Shown here piece after piece: positions 50,944 to 61,063 of a stretch of DNA of 64,000 bases. The stretch spans positions 32,584 through 96,583 of the forward strand of contig JAZQJG010000098.1 in NCBI GenBank assembly GCA_045541535.1, in the 5' to 3' direction. The notes below the pieces were generated by a model. The model saw only the letters and a program-made list of their open reading frames with translations, did no database searches and was not told the origin of the DNA. A program made the position numbers and the translations under genes. The stretch's first letter is position 1. Every line of letters starts with the position of its first letter. Origin of the DNA: Firm-08 sp045541535 (GTDB lineage Bacteria; Bacillota; Clostridia; Oscillospirales; QAKW01).

Positions 50944-51846
50944 TTACACCATTTTTTTAGTATAAGTATTTTTGTCGCGTTCTTTCAGCGCCTCAAACAT
51001 CAACGTGTAACTATTATAACGGCTTTGCAAAATTTCACCGCTTTTAACCTTATCCCGAAGGATGCATCCGCGCTCCCCCGTGTGAGTACAATCAGCAAAT
51101 CGGCACTGTGAAATCCAAGGGCGAAACTCTTCAAAAAAGCTTGCCAGATTATCGGCGTTAAGTTCACTTTCAAGTGCGATATCCACGTTACCAAAGCCGG
51201 GAGAATCGGCCAAAAGCCCACCGTCGGGCCGACGATAAAATGTTACCTCTCTGGTGGTATGGCGACCACGTCCCAGTTTTTCGGAAATCTCACTCACCTT
51301 TGCTTCAACGCCAAGCCCTAAAGTGTTGAGAATACTTGATTTTCCCACACCGGTATTACCGGTGAATACTGCAATTTTGCCCTTGGTAATTTCCAATATT
51401 TCATCAGCCTTTGTCATATCGGTGGCGGTACAAGCAATCACCGGATAACCCAAAGCACGGTATTGCTCCAATATTGCTTGGGCCGAGCGATCATCGTCCA
51501 AATCCAATTTGTTAAGGATGAGGACAATCTCCACTCCCTTAAGTTTTGCAAGTACCGTCATCTTATCAATCAAAAAAGGATCCGGCGCCGGTAGTCTGGA
51601 AGAAATGATATAGCATATCATATCAATATTGGCAACATTCGGACGTATAAACGAATTACGGCGCGGCAAAATCGTTTCGATGATCCCTTCATCTTTCCCA
51701 AGCGCCTCAAACTCTACACGGTCACCGGCAGACAAAGTAATCTTATTTTTACGGAAAATACCGCGAGCGCGGCAATGATACACGTCGCCGCACTCGCACA
51801 GCACTTGATATAATCCGGATAAATTTTGTACAATAATTCCTTGCAT
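50944..51846 (-). CDS. rsgA: Ribosome small-subunit-dependent GTPase RsgA
   Basis: Circularly permuted GTPase helping late maturation of the 30S subunit. 300 residues: N-terminal OB fold (about 1-65), then G4 (LNKLDL) ahead of G1 (GNTGVGKSSILN) and G3 (DSPGFGNV), the permuted order, and a C-terminal zinc finger with CRFADCTHTGERGC. It follows prkC by 11 bases; in Bacillus the homologue CpgA is a PrkC substrate. Confidence 0.96.
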   Translation of the reverse strand: MQGIIVQNLSGLYQVLCECGDVYHCRARGIFRKNKITLSAGDRVEFEALGKDEGIIETILPRRNSFIRPNVANIDMICYIISSRLPAPDPFLIDKMTVLAKLKGVEIVLILNKLDLDDDRSAQAILEQYRALGYPVIACTATDMTKADEILEITKGKIAVFTGNTGVGKSSILNTLGLGVEAKVSEISEKLGRGRHTTREVTFYRRPDGGLLADSPGFGNVDIALESELNADNLASFFEEFRPWISQCRFADCTHTGERGCILRDKVKSGEILQSRYNSYTLMFEALKERDKNTYTKKMV

Positions 51847-51857
51847 ATATCCTGCCT

Positions 51858-54167
51858 TTACGGAGTTGTTGGAGTTGTAGGAGTTGTGGGGGTGGTTGTT
51901 GTCCCACCGTTACCACCCGGCGTAGTAGTACCGGGATCACTTCCCCCATTGCCTCCGGGTGTTTCACCCGTACCGGGCGTTGTGCCGGAACCGGGATTTT
52001 CGCCGGGATTAACGGTACCACCACCGGTCGGTGTATCACCACCGACGCCAGGCGACTGCCCATTTCCACCGGTACCATCACCGGTACCGGGCGTCTCTCC
52101 GTCTCCACCGGTGCCATCACCGGTGCCGGGCGTCTCTCCTTCCCCACCGGTGCCGTCGCCCTCACCGGGCACATTTTCACCATCGCCGGGGATGGTTTCA
52201 TCATCGGGTGTCTCATCCTCGGGCGCACCCATAAACACCTCGATGGTCTTGAGGCCTTCCGTAACGGTCTCGCTCTTTTGGACGACACCGTTTACCAGAA
52301 CGGAAACTTCTTCTCCAACCTTGGCAGTACCGCTCCAACGGAAGATACCATCCGCCAAACTGTCATAGGCAATTTCCTGTGCACCGAGAATGGTATCACC
52401 CTGTTTAACGGTAATGCTGACTGTTTGACCAACGTAGGTCTCATCAAAAGTGACCGTAACACTAATGCTGCCATTTTCAGGCTCCTTGGAAGGATCGGGG
52501 CCTTTGCTGATATAAATCGTTACAGTTCTGCCCTTATCTACAAGACTACCGGCCGTGGGTGTTTGACGAACGACCTTACCTTTTTCAATCGTGTCGTGAT
52601 AAACCTCTTCTACAGTAGCATTAAAGTCGAGTCCGACGTTTGCTACGGCGAGGCGAGCCTCGTCCACTGTCATACCGGCGAGATCAGGCACTTTAACGTG
52701 ATCATTCTCCGACCCTTTGCTGACATAAACCGTTACAACGTCCTCGGCAAGATTCACTTCATCGCCGGCCCTGATGCTGGTAGAGATTACGTGATCCTTG
52801 GCAACGTTGTCACTGTATAGTTCAACCGTCTTAAAGGGAATCTGATTGTCTTCCAAAATCTCTTTTGCTTTGGAAATCGGCATGCCGATAATATCGGGCA
52901 AGCACACCATTTGAGAGCCGGAGCTCACAAACACTTCAATTGTAGTCCCTTGAACAACCATTGAGAACTCGGGTACAGACTGACTGAGAATAGTGCCCTT
53001 CTTCTTTTCGCTGGGTTTCTCGCCCTTTTTGACAATCTTAAAGAACTCGTATTCAGGATCGTTTACAACCTCGTCAAACATCTTGTTGATCAGGTTAGGA
53101 ACCTCATATTTCTTTTCCGCTACGGCATCGGGAATGATGAACATACCGATCAAAATGCACAAAAAGATTGCAAACGCAGACGCAATACCACTGAAAATCG
53201 GAATTTTGGTGGAAAGGCGCTTCTTCTCCGCTTTGGAAAGTTCCCCTTCCTCCTCAATGGGAATCAATAATTTTTCTCTCTTTTTAGAGGGAATAGGTGT
53301 TTCCTGCTGTCCATATTCGTCGTCGCGAAACATATGGGAAGGATTATCTTCAATTCTCTCCACGTCAGCCAGCATATCCGACGCTTCCATATATCTGTCA
53401 AAAGGATTCTTCATCATAGCCCGTAAAATTATCTGCTCCAGACCAACCGGCAAATCATCCTTAAGATCACGAGGCAACGCAGGCTGTTCCTGAATCTGCA
53501 TCAATGCCACAGATACGGCATTTTCATCGTCAAAAGGCAGTGATCCGGTGCACAACTGATACAGCATAATACCGATAGAATAAATATCTGTACGCTCGTC
53601 CAAGGCATCGCCGCTGGCCTGCTCGGGACTAATATAATGTACCGAGCCAATTGCCTCTTTACTCATACTCTGGGTTTCATAATCGGCTACTCTGGCAATG
53701 CCAAAGTCCATTACCTTGATACTGCCATCTCGCATCAACATAATATTCTGCGGTTTGAGATCGCGGTGCACGACACCACGGGCATGGGCGTGTTGAACAG
53801 CACTGAGAATCTGTTTAATGTAGTGAGTAGCCTCACGCCATTCAAGGACACCAACAGTATCAATATATTCCTTCAGCGTCACGCCGTCCAGATATTCCAT
53901 GGCAATAAACAACACTTCCCCTTCCAGAGAAACGTCATAAATATCCACAATATTTTTATCTGCCAGCAAAGTAATTGCCTTGGACTCGTTGGAAAATCTG
54001 CGACGAAACTCATCGTTTCGCATAAATTCATCCTTTAGAATTTTGACGGCAACGTCCTGCGCCAACACTTGATCGTACGCCTTGTATACAACAGCCATTC
54101 CGCCGTTGCCGATAATCTCATTGATCCGATAACGACCCTTGAGTGTTTGTCCTAAATATCTTTCCAT
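51858..54167 (-). CDS. prkC: Serine/threonine kinase PrkC/PknB with PASTA domains
   Basis: 769 residues. Cytoplasmic Hanks-type kinase (GNGGMAVVYKA, K42, HRDLKPQN with D136, DFGIARV), a juxtamembrane stretch, one membrane helix (about 325-345), then three PASTA repeats (about 350-560) that sense muropeptides or lipid II. A beta domain follows (about 570-650), and finally about 110 residues of Gly/Thr/Pro-rich low complexity ending in TTPTTPTTP. The PASTA part is ordinary; the long tail is not. Its partner phosphatase lies 13 bases upstream. In spore formers the kinase can link peptidoglycan fragments to germination. Confidence 0.95.
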   Translation of the reverse strand: MERYLGQTLKGRYRINEIIGNGGMAVVYKAYDQVLAQDVAVKILKDEFMRNDEFRRRFSNESKAITLLADKNIVDIYDVSLEGEVLFIAMEYLDGVTLKEYIDTVGVLEWREATHYIKQILSAVQHAHARGVVHRDLKPQNIMLMRDGSIKVMDFGIARVADYETQSMSKEAIGSVHYISPEQASGDALDERTDIYSIGIMLYQLCTGSLPFDDENAVSVALMQIQEQPALPRDLKDDLPVGLEQIILRAMMKNPFDRYMEASDMLADVERIEDNPSHMFRDDEYGQQETPIPSKKREKLLIPIEEEGELSKAEKKRLSTKIPIFSGIASAFAIFLCILIGMFIIPDAVAEKKYEVPNLINKMFDEVVNDPEYEFFKIVKKGEKPSEKKKGTILSQSVPEFSMVVQGTTIEVFVSSGSQMVCLPDIIGMPISKAKEILEDNQIPFKTVELYSDNVAKDHVISTSIRAGDEVNLAEDVVTVYVSKGSENDHVKVPDLAGMTVDEARLAVANVGLDFNATVEEVYHDTIEKGKVVRQTPTAGSLVDKGRTVTIYISKGPDPSKEPENGSISVTVTFDETYVGQTVSITVKQGDTILGAQEIAYDSLADGIFRWSGTAKVGEEVSVLVNGVVQKSETVTEGLKTIEVFMGAPEDETPDDETIPGDGENVPGEGDGTGGEGETPGTGDGTGGDGETPGTGDGTGGNGQSPGVGGDTPTGGGTVNPGENPGSGTTPGTGETPGGNGGSDPGTTTPGGNGGTTTTPTTPTTPTTP
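52066..52169 (-). repeat. 39-base tandem repeat in the prkC tail
   Basis: Two nearly identical 39-base units (52066-52104, 52105-52143) and a partial third to about 52169. They encode 13-residue steps of the type GDGTGGxGETPGT in the external tail of the kinase. The differences are mostly third-position changes. Confidence 0.88.
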
Positions 54168-54180
54168 AACAGCCTCCGAA

Positions 54181-54918
54181 TCAGCAATCTTGTTTAATCA
54201 ATAATGCGGTGATATTATCACGGCCGCCCTGCGCGTTTGCATAGGCAATCAGTTGCTCCGTAACGCCCACGGCCGAATCATTTTCGTTCATAATATTCAA
54301 CAAAACTTCATCACTGCAATAATTTGAAAGTCCGTCCGAACAGAGCAACACCCGATCTCCCTTGCCGAAGTTATAAGTAAAATAATCAAATTCAACAATG
54401 GAATCTACACCGATGGCACGGGTGATAATGTTCTTTTGGGGATGATTGATAGCTTCTTCCTTGGTGATTTTCCCTTGATCCAATAGTTCCTGTACAGCAG
54501 AATGATCCACAGAAATCTGCTGTATGGCATCACCGAAGAATAAATAAGCCCGGCTGTCGCCGACGTTAGCAACGTACAACTCGTTCTGTAATACAATGGC
54601 AACAACCAGCGTCGTTCCCATACCGTTTAAATCGGGGTCTTTTCGACTCGCTTTAAATACAACGTCGTTTGCAGTGCGGATCGCACGTCTGAAAAGTCCG
54701 GTGATATCGTATGGCGGTTTTTCCTCAGCAAAGAAATTGTCAAAAATTTCAGCCACGGCGTCAGAAGCCAATTTACTGGCCATCTGGCCGCCGTTCACAC
54801 CGCCCATACCGTCACAAACGATTCCATAAGCAATCTTGTCACTCACGATTCGTAAGCGGTAGGTATCTTCATTGTGTTCACGCACCATACCCGTATCTGT
54901 TCTGGCAGCCGTTATCAT
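54181..54918 (-). CDS. prpC: PP2C-type serine/threonine phosphatase (PrpC/Stp)
   Basis: 245 residues, the usual single-domain PP2C size. The metal-binding motifs are visible: REHNEDTYR near the start, VCDGMGGVNGGQMAS, VGDSRAYLF, and RDNITALLI at the end. It removes phosphates placed by PrkC. Four-base overlap with rlmN and 13 bases before prkC. Confidence 0.96.
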   Translation of the reverse strand: MITAARTDTGMVREHNEDTYRLRIVSDKIAYGIVCDGMGGVNGGQMASKLASDAVAEIFDNFFAEEKPPYDITGLFRRAIRTANDVVFKASRKDPDLNGMGTTLVVAIVLQNELYVANVGDSRAYLFFGDAIQQISVDHSAVQELLDQGKITKEEAINHPQKNIITRAIGVDSIVEFDYFTYNFGKGDRVLLCSDGLSNYCSDEVLLNIMNENDSAVGVTEQLIAYANAQGGRDNITALLIKQDC

Positions 54919-55949
54919 TGGATCACCCCTTTCATTTTTTTACTGCGAAGCTGACCGCAGGATGCGGCAATATCAGCCCCGAGCGTGCGGCGGATGGTAG
55001 CATTCAAACCACCGTCCGTAAGTCTTTTTTGGAATCGCAAAACAGCTTCACGTTCCGTCGGATCATATTTTCCATTATCTATTTTATTGACGGGAATCAA
55101 GTTGATATGACACAACGTCCCTCTGAGCAAAGAAATCAAACGATCGGCACACCGATCACTGTCGTTTACGCCTCTGACCAACGTGTATTCATAGGAAATA
55201 CGACGGCCGGTTACCGACTGATACTTTTTACAGGCATCCAGCAACACGGCGATATTATATTTTCGGTTGATGGGCATCATTTCGCTGCGAATCTCATCAA
55301 AAGGTGCGTGCAAAGATACTGAAAGGGTGAGCGGTAGGTCGTAATCCGCCAGCCTTTCAATCCCGGGTACCACGCCGCAGGTCGATAATGAAATATGACG
55401 ATATCCAATGTTAAGTCCCTGGGGATCATTTACCAGTTCCAAAAAACGGATTACGTTATCAAAGTTGTCCAACGGCTCACCGATTCCCATCATTACGATG
55501 TTATGAATAGTAATACCCAGGTCCATATTGGCGTACATAATTTGATCCAAAATTTCACCGGCAGACAAATCACGAATCTTCCCACCCTTGGTGGATTGGC
55601 AAAAGCTACAGCCCATTCTGCACCCAACTTGAGAGGAGATGCAGATTGTATAACCGTGATGATACCGCATCACAACGCTCTCAATATAATTACCGTCGTT
55701 CAGGCGATACAGATATTTTACGGTGGAGTCAATGGCAGAAACGAATTTTTCTTCCGGTTCCAGCAGTGATAAGCACGCTTTTTCCGTCAAAAACGAAATC
55801 ATCGCCTTTGGAAGATTGGTCATCTGATCAAACCGACGAACGCCTTTGTATATCCAATTAAAAATTTGTTTTGCTCGAAATTTCGGAAAACCGTTGTTAA
55901 CAACAAAATCTTCCAACTCGGCAAGCGTCATACTCTTAAGATCGATCAT
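54915..55949 (-). CDS. rlmN: Dual-specificity rRNA/tRNA methyltransferase RlmN
   Basis: Radical SAM enzyme methylating C2 of A2503 in 23S rRNA and A37 in tRNA. 344 residues. The triad is in GCRMGCSFCQS; the two catalytic cysteines are in the SLSTCGVVPG region and near the C-terminus (TLGADIAASCGQL). MGIGEPLDNFDNVI is the family's SAM loop. It lies between rsmB and prpC with four-base overlaps on each side. Confidence 0.96.
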   Translation of the reverse strand: MIDLKSMTLAELEDFVVNNGFPKFRAKQIFNWIYKGVRRFDQMTNLPKAMISFLTEKACLSLLEPEEKFVSAIDSTVKYLYRLNDGNYIESVVMRYHHGYTICISSQVGCRMGCSFCQSTKGGKIRDLSAGEILDQIMYANMDLGITIHNIVMMGIGEPLDNFDNVIRFLELVNDPQGLNIGYRHISLSTCGVVPGIERLADYDLPLTLSVSLHAPFDEIRSEMMPINRKYNIAVLLDACKKYQSVTGRRISYEYTLVRGVNDSDRCADRLISLLRGTLCHINLIPVNKIDNGKYDPTEREAVLRFQKRLTDGGLNATIRRTLGADIAASCGQLRSKKMKGVIQ

Positions 55950-57211
55950 ACCTTATCTTTCTTTATCACAGCGTAATAAAAGCCTTCTGTTCCGTCGCTC
56001 TGCGGCAAAAACGTTTTTTCCTCCACAATTGTCGGAGCCAGCCGTCCTGCCACGCCTCTGTTTTCTGCAGGATGTATCGTACAGGTGGAATACACCAAAC
56101 TACCCTTTTGTTTTAAATAAGTGAGTCCGTTTTGCAAAATGGCGCTTTGCGTACCATATAAATCAAAATCACTCATACTTTTATAGCGAATATCCGGTTT
56201 TTTACCGATAATACCCAGACCGCTACAGGGTACGTCACACAAAACCTTATCTGCGGTATTGACCCAACTCTCCTGTAATTTTACGGCGTCAAGACATACG
56301 AATTCAACGTTGGTAATTCCCAAGCGCTTTGCCTGTACTTCCAAAGCATCAATTTTATGAGGATGAATGTCGCAGGCAATAATCCTGCCTTGATTTTTCA
56401 TTTTATAGGCCAGCGCAAAGGTTTTGCCGCCCGGAGCGCTACAGAGATCCAGCACCGTATCCCCGGGGCAGACGTCCAATTTTTGAGCCGTAAGATAGGA
56501 TGGCAAACCCATCACGTGAAACAAGCCTTCCCGAAAAGCTTGCAAAGAAGAAGGATTTGAAGTAAAACGAACTTTCAAAAGACCGGGCTCGGCAATTTCA
56601 GCAGATACACCTTCCATTTCAAGTTTTTCAATCAAACTTTCGTCGTCGGTCTTCAATGTATTTACAGCAATATAGCTATAATCATTAGAAATACTCTCCA
56701 GGCCTTCAAAATATTCTATCGCAAATTGGGCGGAATACTCCTTGATAAGTAAAGAAATGATAGACGGATCCACCGAATATCGTACACTCAAAGCGCCCGC
56801 ATCCGTTCCTGAAGGCAAAGCCGGCAAAGATGGTGCGGAAAGCAGTTTGCGCAATACAGCATTTACAAACCCGCTGCTTTTATACTGTCCGTTCTTTTTA
56901 GCAAGTTCCACCGAGGTATTGCAGGCCGCAGACACCGGGACGTCAAGTAACAGCCCCTGATACAGCCCCATACGTAAAATATTACGATTTACGATATGAA
57001 TTTTGCGGAGAGGCACACTGGAGACCTTTGAAATGTAAAAATCAAGCTTCAACTTATTTTCTATGGTACCATACACCAGTTGCGTACAAAAAGCTCGGTC
57101 CCTGCGATCGGATAAACGGTCCAGTTTTTCCTTGAGTAATAAATTCGGATAGCTCCCCTCTCGCTCCCAAGCAATGAGAACGTCAAGGGCAATCTGTCGG
57201 GATAGGCTCAT
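55946..57211 (-). CDS. rsmB: 16S rRNA (cytosine-967-C5) methyltransferase RsmB
   Basis: 421 residues. N-terminal NusB-like RNA-binding domain (about 1-135), then the Rossmann methyltransferase with SAM site LDLCSAPGGKTFALAY, motif IV DVPCSGLGIIGKKPDIRYK and the second cysteine in STCTIHPAENR. It lies between fmt and rlmN, as in most Firmicutes. Confidence 0.95.
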   Translation of the reverse strand: MSLSRQIALDVLIAWEREGSYPNLLLKEKLDRLSDRRDRAFCTQLVYGTIENKLKLDFYISKVSSVPLRKIHIVNRNILRMGLYQGLLLDVPVSAACNTSVELAKKNGQYKSSGFVNAVLRKLLSAPSLPALPSGTDAGALSVRYSVDPSIISLLIKEYSAQFAIEYFEGLESISNDYSYIAVNTLKTDDESLIEKLEMEGVSAEIAEPGLLKVRFTSNPSSLQAFREGLFHVMGLPSYLTAQKLDVCPGDTVLDLCSAPGGKTFALAYKMKNQGRIIACDIHPHKIDALEVQAKRLGITNVEFVCLDAVKLQESWVNTADKVLCDVPCSGLGIIGKKPDIRYKSMSDFDLYGTQSAILQNGLTYLKQKGSLVYSTCTIHPAENRGVAGRLAPTIVEEKTFLPQSDGTEGFYYAVIKKDKV

Positions 57212-57224
57212 AAAACGGCTCCTG

Positions 57225-58151
57225 TTATTTCAGTAAATCTCCGACCTTCAGCCGAAGTCCTTGGGCAAAAGAATATCCGTCCACCGGCTTTTTGCCGGGA
57301 CGTTGCAGTTGTTGCAAAATAACGCTCATTCCATCCCCGCAAGCCACCTCAATCCCTTGCGTTGCAATGGAAAGTACGGTTGAAGCAAGCTCATCGGTTT
57401 TGCCGCCTATAACGGCAGAAAATACTTTAGTTGGCTCATCACCAAGTGTGATTTTGGCCACCGGCCAAGGATTAAGACCTCGCACAAAACAACAAAAACG
57501 ATGAGCAGACATATCAAAATTCAAAGAAGCATCTTCTTTCGTAAGCATTGGCGCATAAGTTGCCTTGCTATGGTCTTGTGCCGTACGCTGGGCGCACCCC
57601 TGCGCAATCAGTTCTATCGCCTCCAGCAAAGCCTCGGCACCTAACAAACTCAAACGATCAAAGAGTTCCCCGCTGGTTTCATTTTCTCCGATGTCGGTTT
57701 CTTTCGTAAGTATAACGTCACCGGTGTCCATTTCTTTTGCCATATGCATAATGGTCACTCCGCTCTTCTCATCGCCATTGAGAACTGCCCATTGAATCGG
57801 AGCGGCGCCACGGTATTTCGGAAGCAAGGATCCATGCACGTTAATACAGCCAAAGGTAGGATATTCAAGAATATATTCCGGTAAAAGCTTACCGTAGGCG
57901 GCCACAACAATCAGTTCGGGATCGTAGTGCCGCAAGGTTTCCATAAAAGCACCGTCTTTTAATCTTTCCGGTTGCTCCACAGGAATATTACGGCTCAATG
58001 CAAAAGCCTTGGTTCGCGTAGGCACAAGATTGTGCCCACGACCCTTTGGCTTATCCGGTTGTGAAACTACGCAAACAACCTCATGATGCGCACACAGTGC
58101 TTCCAAAGAAGGTACGGCAAAATCCGGAGTGCCCATAAACATCACTCTCAT
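57225..58151 (-). CDS. fmt: Methionyl-tRNA formyltransferase
   Basis: Formylates initiator Met-tRNA using 10-formyl-tetrahydrofolate. 308 residues from the ATG at 58151, which overlaps the def stop by four bases (ATGA); a further ATG at 58163 is less likely. FMGTPDFAVPSL at the start, the catalytic stretch NVHGSLLPKYRGAAPIQWA and the MAKEMDTGD loop are diagnostic; a C-terminal OB domain follows. It pairs with peptide deformylase. Confidence 0.96.
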   Translation of the reverse strand: MRVMFMGTPDFAVPSLEALCAHHEVVCVVSQPDKPKGRGHNLVPTRTKAFALSRNIPVEQPERLKDGAFMETLRHYDPELIVVAAYGKLLPEYILEYPTFGCINVHGSLLPKYRGAAPIQWAVLNGDEKSGVTIMHMAKEMDTGDVILTKETDIGENETSGELFDRLSLLGAEALLEAIELIAQGCAQRTAQDHSKATYAPMLTKEDASLNFDMSAHRFCCFVRGLNPWPVAKITLGDEPTKVFSAVIGGKTDELASTVLSIATQGIEVACGDGMSVILQQLQRPGKKPVDGYSFAQGLRLKVGDLLK

Positions 58152-58615
58152 TTTTCCGTACATTCCTTTCCAATCATGGGAATAACAATACCGTTCAAGT
58201 GATCGTTTTCGTGCATAATAGCTCTGGCTAAAAATTCCTCAAGCTCCATTTCAAAGAGTTCGCCCTCAACGTTGTACGCCCTGATTTTAACGTAGTCGGG
58301 GCGCTCGACCACAAACAAGCGACCGGGAAATGAAAGACAGCCCTCCTGATAGTCGGTATTTTTTCCTTTTGTTTTTACAATTTCGGGATTAATAAATTCT
58401 ACGTAGTCATGCTCTTCTGTTTCGGAAAAATCAACAATGAATACCCGTCTCAGCACACCTACCTGCGGTGCGGCAAGACCAACCCCTCTTTCACGGGTCA
58501 GCGTATCCTTCATATCTTCTACCAGAGTCTTCAGTTTTTCATCAAAAGCAGTAACTTCTCTGGACTTTTTATTCAAAAATTCCAGATCGTCCTTTACTAC
58601 GTTACGAAAAGCCAT
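58148..58615 (-). CDS. def: Peptide deformylase
   Basis: Removes the formyl group from new proteins. 155 residues. The three motifs are GVGLAAPQVGV, EGCLSFPG (metal-binding Cys) and HENDHLNGI (the two His and catalytic Glu; an Asn replaces the usual non-catalytic residue). Short type 1-like form common in Clostridia. Between priA and fmt. Confidence 0.96.
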   Translation of the reverse strand: MAFRNVVKDDLEFLNKKSREVTAFDEKLKTLVEDMKDTLTRERGVGLAAPQVGVLRRVFIVDFSETEEHDYVEFINPEIVKTKGKNTDYQEGCLSFPGRLFVVERPDYVKIRAYNVEGELFEMELEEFLARAIMHENDHLNGIVIPMIGKECTEK

Positions 58616-58631
58616 TTAATAAACCTCCAAA

Positions 58632-61043
58632 CTAAAATGACAAAGGGTTAATGTCAACGGAAATCAAAGCATTATATTCCGACATCACCTGATCCATACA
58701 AGTATCCGCCAAATTTCTGAACTTTGCAGAATTGCGGCATTTCACCACCATTTGCATACGATATTTCTCATTTATACAAGCAATACGCGGTACAGACGGT
58801 CGTAATAAACGCAACGGAATATCACAGTCTTCCCTTTGCGCCTGCCGTTCCATCTCATCAAACAAAGCACCAGCCGCCGCATAGGCCAGATTATGAGTGC
58901 CTGCACTGATTGTAAACAGCGCAAGATCACAAAACGGCGGATATTTGATCGCCTTACGAAATTTGATCTCATAATCAAAAAAAGAAAGATAATCTTGTTT
59001 TTTTGCAAAAGTAAGTATATCGTGATCCGGACAGTAGGATTGGATCACGGCTTTACCGGGCTTATCCGAGCGGCCGGAGCGACCGCAAACTTGGGTGAGC
59101 AACGAAAACGTACGCTCCCCCGCCCGAAAATCTTCAATATACAAAGACATATCGGCCTGTAAAACGCCGACTAAAGTTACATTGGGAAAATTAAGCCCCT
59201 TTGCAACCATCTGCGTTCCCAGCAAAATATCATATTTTCCGTCGGCAAAATCGGACATCATTTGTTGAGATGCATGATAGTTGTTTACCGTATCCATATC
59301 CATACGAAGAACGGATGCAGCAGGAAAAATATCAGCCAATTGTTTTTCAACGCGCTGTGTTCCGTAACCGGTCATACGGATATGCTTATCACCACATTCA
59401 GGGCACTGCTCAAACATTTTGATGCTGTAAGAACAAAAATGACAGATACACCGATTGTTTGCGGAATGGTATGTCATAGAAATACCGCAAGACGGGCATT
59501 TCAATACGTATCCGCACTTTTGACAAATCACTCCGGTGTGAGCGCCTCTGCGATTTAAAAAAAGAATAACCTGCTGTTTTTTCTCAAGGGTACTGACGAT
59601 CTGTTCCCGCAAAGAATCACTTAAAAAGGCGGCGTCACCCTCCGGCGTTTCCTCCCGCATATCAACCATCTCTACCTCGGGCAAAGGTTGCGCGTTAAAG
59701 CGAGTTGTCAAACTGTGTAAGCGATATTTTCCGCGCAAAGCGTTGTAGTAGCTTTCAATGGAGGGTGTAGCGGAGCCAAGGATCAAGGGAATGTTTTGCT
59801 GTGCACTTAAAAAACGAGCGATTTCTCTGGCGTGAAATTTGGGAGCACTTTCAGATTTGTAGCTCGCTTCATGCTCTTCATCCATAATGATCATTCCCAG
59901 ATTATTGATCGGCGCAAACACGGCACTGCGTGTACCAACCACCAAAGAACAATCGGATTTACGAATGCGCTTCCACTCGTCCATTCTCTCCCCCATGGAC
60001 AATCCGCTGTGAATTACAGCCACCTTGTCTCCATAACGGGCGAAAAATTTGGAAAGAGTCTGCGGCGTGAGCGCAATTTCAGGTACAAGAAACAACACGC
60101 TTTTCCCTTCGCTGAGCACCTTATCCATCAGACGCATATAAACGTGGGTTTTACCACTGCCGGTGATTCCGTGAATCAGATGCGTCTGCTTGCCGTTTTG
60201 CATATCGTTCGCAATATGCTCGTAAACCGCAGTTTGTTCTTCATTGAGAAAAATCTCTTCTTGATCCGTCAGCTTTGGCAACTCATCATACGGCGTGCGA
60301 GAGCGTTCCTCAAAATATATGTGGATCAAACTTTTTTTTGCAAGCGTTTGTAACGAAGAAACGGTGCAACCGGCATAATAAAGCGCTTCTTTGACGCTCA
60401 TATTTGAATGCTCACACAAAAGCTGAAGCAAATCTCGTTGCCCCTCAAAACGAGAAGACAGGTTTTGCAGATAATCCTCCGCCTCAGGCACAGAAACGGC
60501 CAAGGTCAACATTTTGTCCGCAAGGTCTCCGAGATTTCGTTTGCTATGAACTTCTGTGGCAAGCACTCCGTTTTTTACCGCGGCGTGCAGTTTGCTTCTA
60601 AGCTCGGTAGGAACGTCTTCAAGCGTTGGCGCCTTTTTGCATCCACGAACAAACGCAACCAGTTCCGAAAACTCCTCCGGAACTTCATTGCCGGTATAGC
60701 AGTACGCTTTGGTGACTTTATAGTCCAATCCGGCCGGAATCATACAACTCAGCGCTCTGTAATACGGGATAAAATACTGATCCTTCAAAAAAGTGATCAA
60801 AGGCAACTGAGCTTCAGTGACCACAGGATTTGCATCAAGGACGTCAATTACCTGTTTAAGTCCCTCGGTTTCTTCCGAATGAAAGCAGGAAAGTACCAAG
60901 GCCTTACGTGGCGCATTGGATTTACCAAAGGGTACGATCACCCTTTTGCCGACCGGCGTCTCCTCAAAAGGATAGATATAATCATACGGCCGGTCGATTT
61001 TTTTTATAATATTTGAAATTACAACACGAACGACCTTTGCCAT
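58632..61043 (-). CDS. priA: Primosomal replication restart helicase PriA
   Basis: 803 residues. N-terminal 3'-end-binding domain, then SF2 helicase with Walker A in HGITGSGKTHVYMRL and DEEH, zinc-binding cysteines in four pairs (CQKCGYVLKCPSCG, CHFCSYSIKMFEQCPECG), and motif VI in GRSGRSDKPG. It reloads replication forks after damage. It is between rpoZ and def, the classic Firmicute position. Confidence 0.96.
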   Translation of the reverse strand: MAKVVRVVISNIIKKIDRPYDYIYPFEETPVGKRVIVPFGKSNAPRKALVLSCFHSEETEGLKQVIDVLDANPVVTEAQLPLITFLKDQYFIPYYRALSCMIPAGLDYKVTKAYCYTGNEVPEEFSELVAFVRGCKKAPTLEDVPTELRSKLHAAVKNGVLATEVHSKRNLGDLADKMLTLAVSVPEAEDYLQNLSSRFEGQRDLLQLLCEHSNMSVKEALYYAGCTVSSLQTLAKKSLIHIYFEERSRTPYDELPKLTDQEEIFLNEEQTAVYEHIANDMQNGKQTHLIHGITGSGKTHVYMRLMDKVLSEGKSVLFLVPEIALTPQTLSKFFARYGDKVAVIHSGLSMGERMDEWKRIRKSDCSLVVGTRSAVFAPINNLGMIIMDEEHEASYKSESAPKFHAREIARFLSAQQNIPLILGSATPSIESYYNALRGKYRLHSLTTRFNAQPLPEVEMVDMREETPEGDAAFLSDSLREQIVSTLEKKQQVILFLNRRGAHTGVICQKCGYVLKCPSCGISMTYHSANNRCICHFCSYSIKMFEQCPECGDKHIRMTGYGTQRVEKQLADIFPAASVLRMDMDTVNNYHASQQMMSDFADGKYDILLGTQMVAKGLNFPNVTLVGVLQADMSLYIEDFRAGERTFSLLTQVCGRSGRSDKPGKAVIQSYCPDHDILTFAKKQDYLSFFDYEIKFRKAIKYPPFCDLALFTISAGTHNLAYAAAGALFDEMERQAQREDCDIPLRLLRPSVPRIACINEKYRMQMVVKCRNSAKFRNLADTCMDQVMSEYNALISVDINPLSF

Positions 61044-61063
61044 ACGTTTATATCTCCTGCTCC

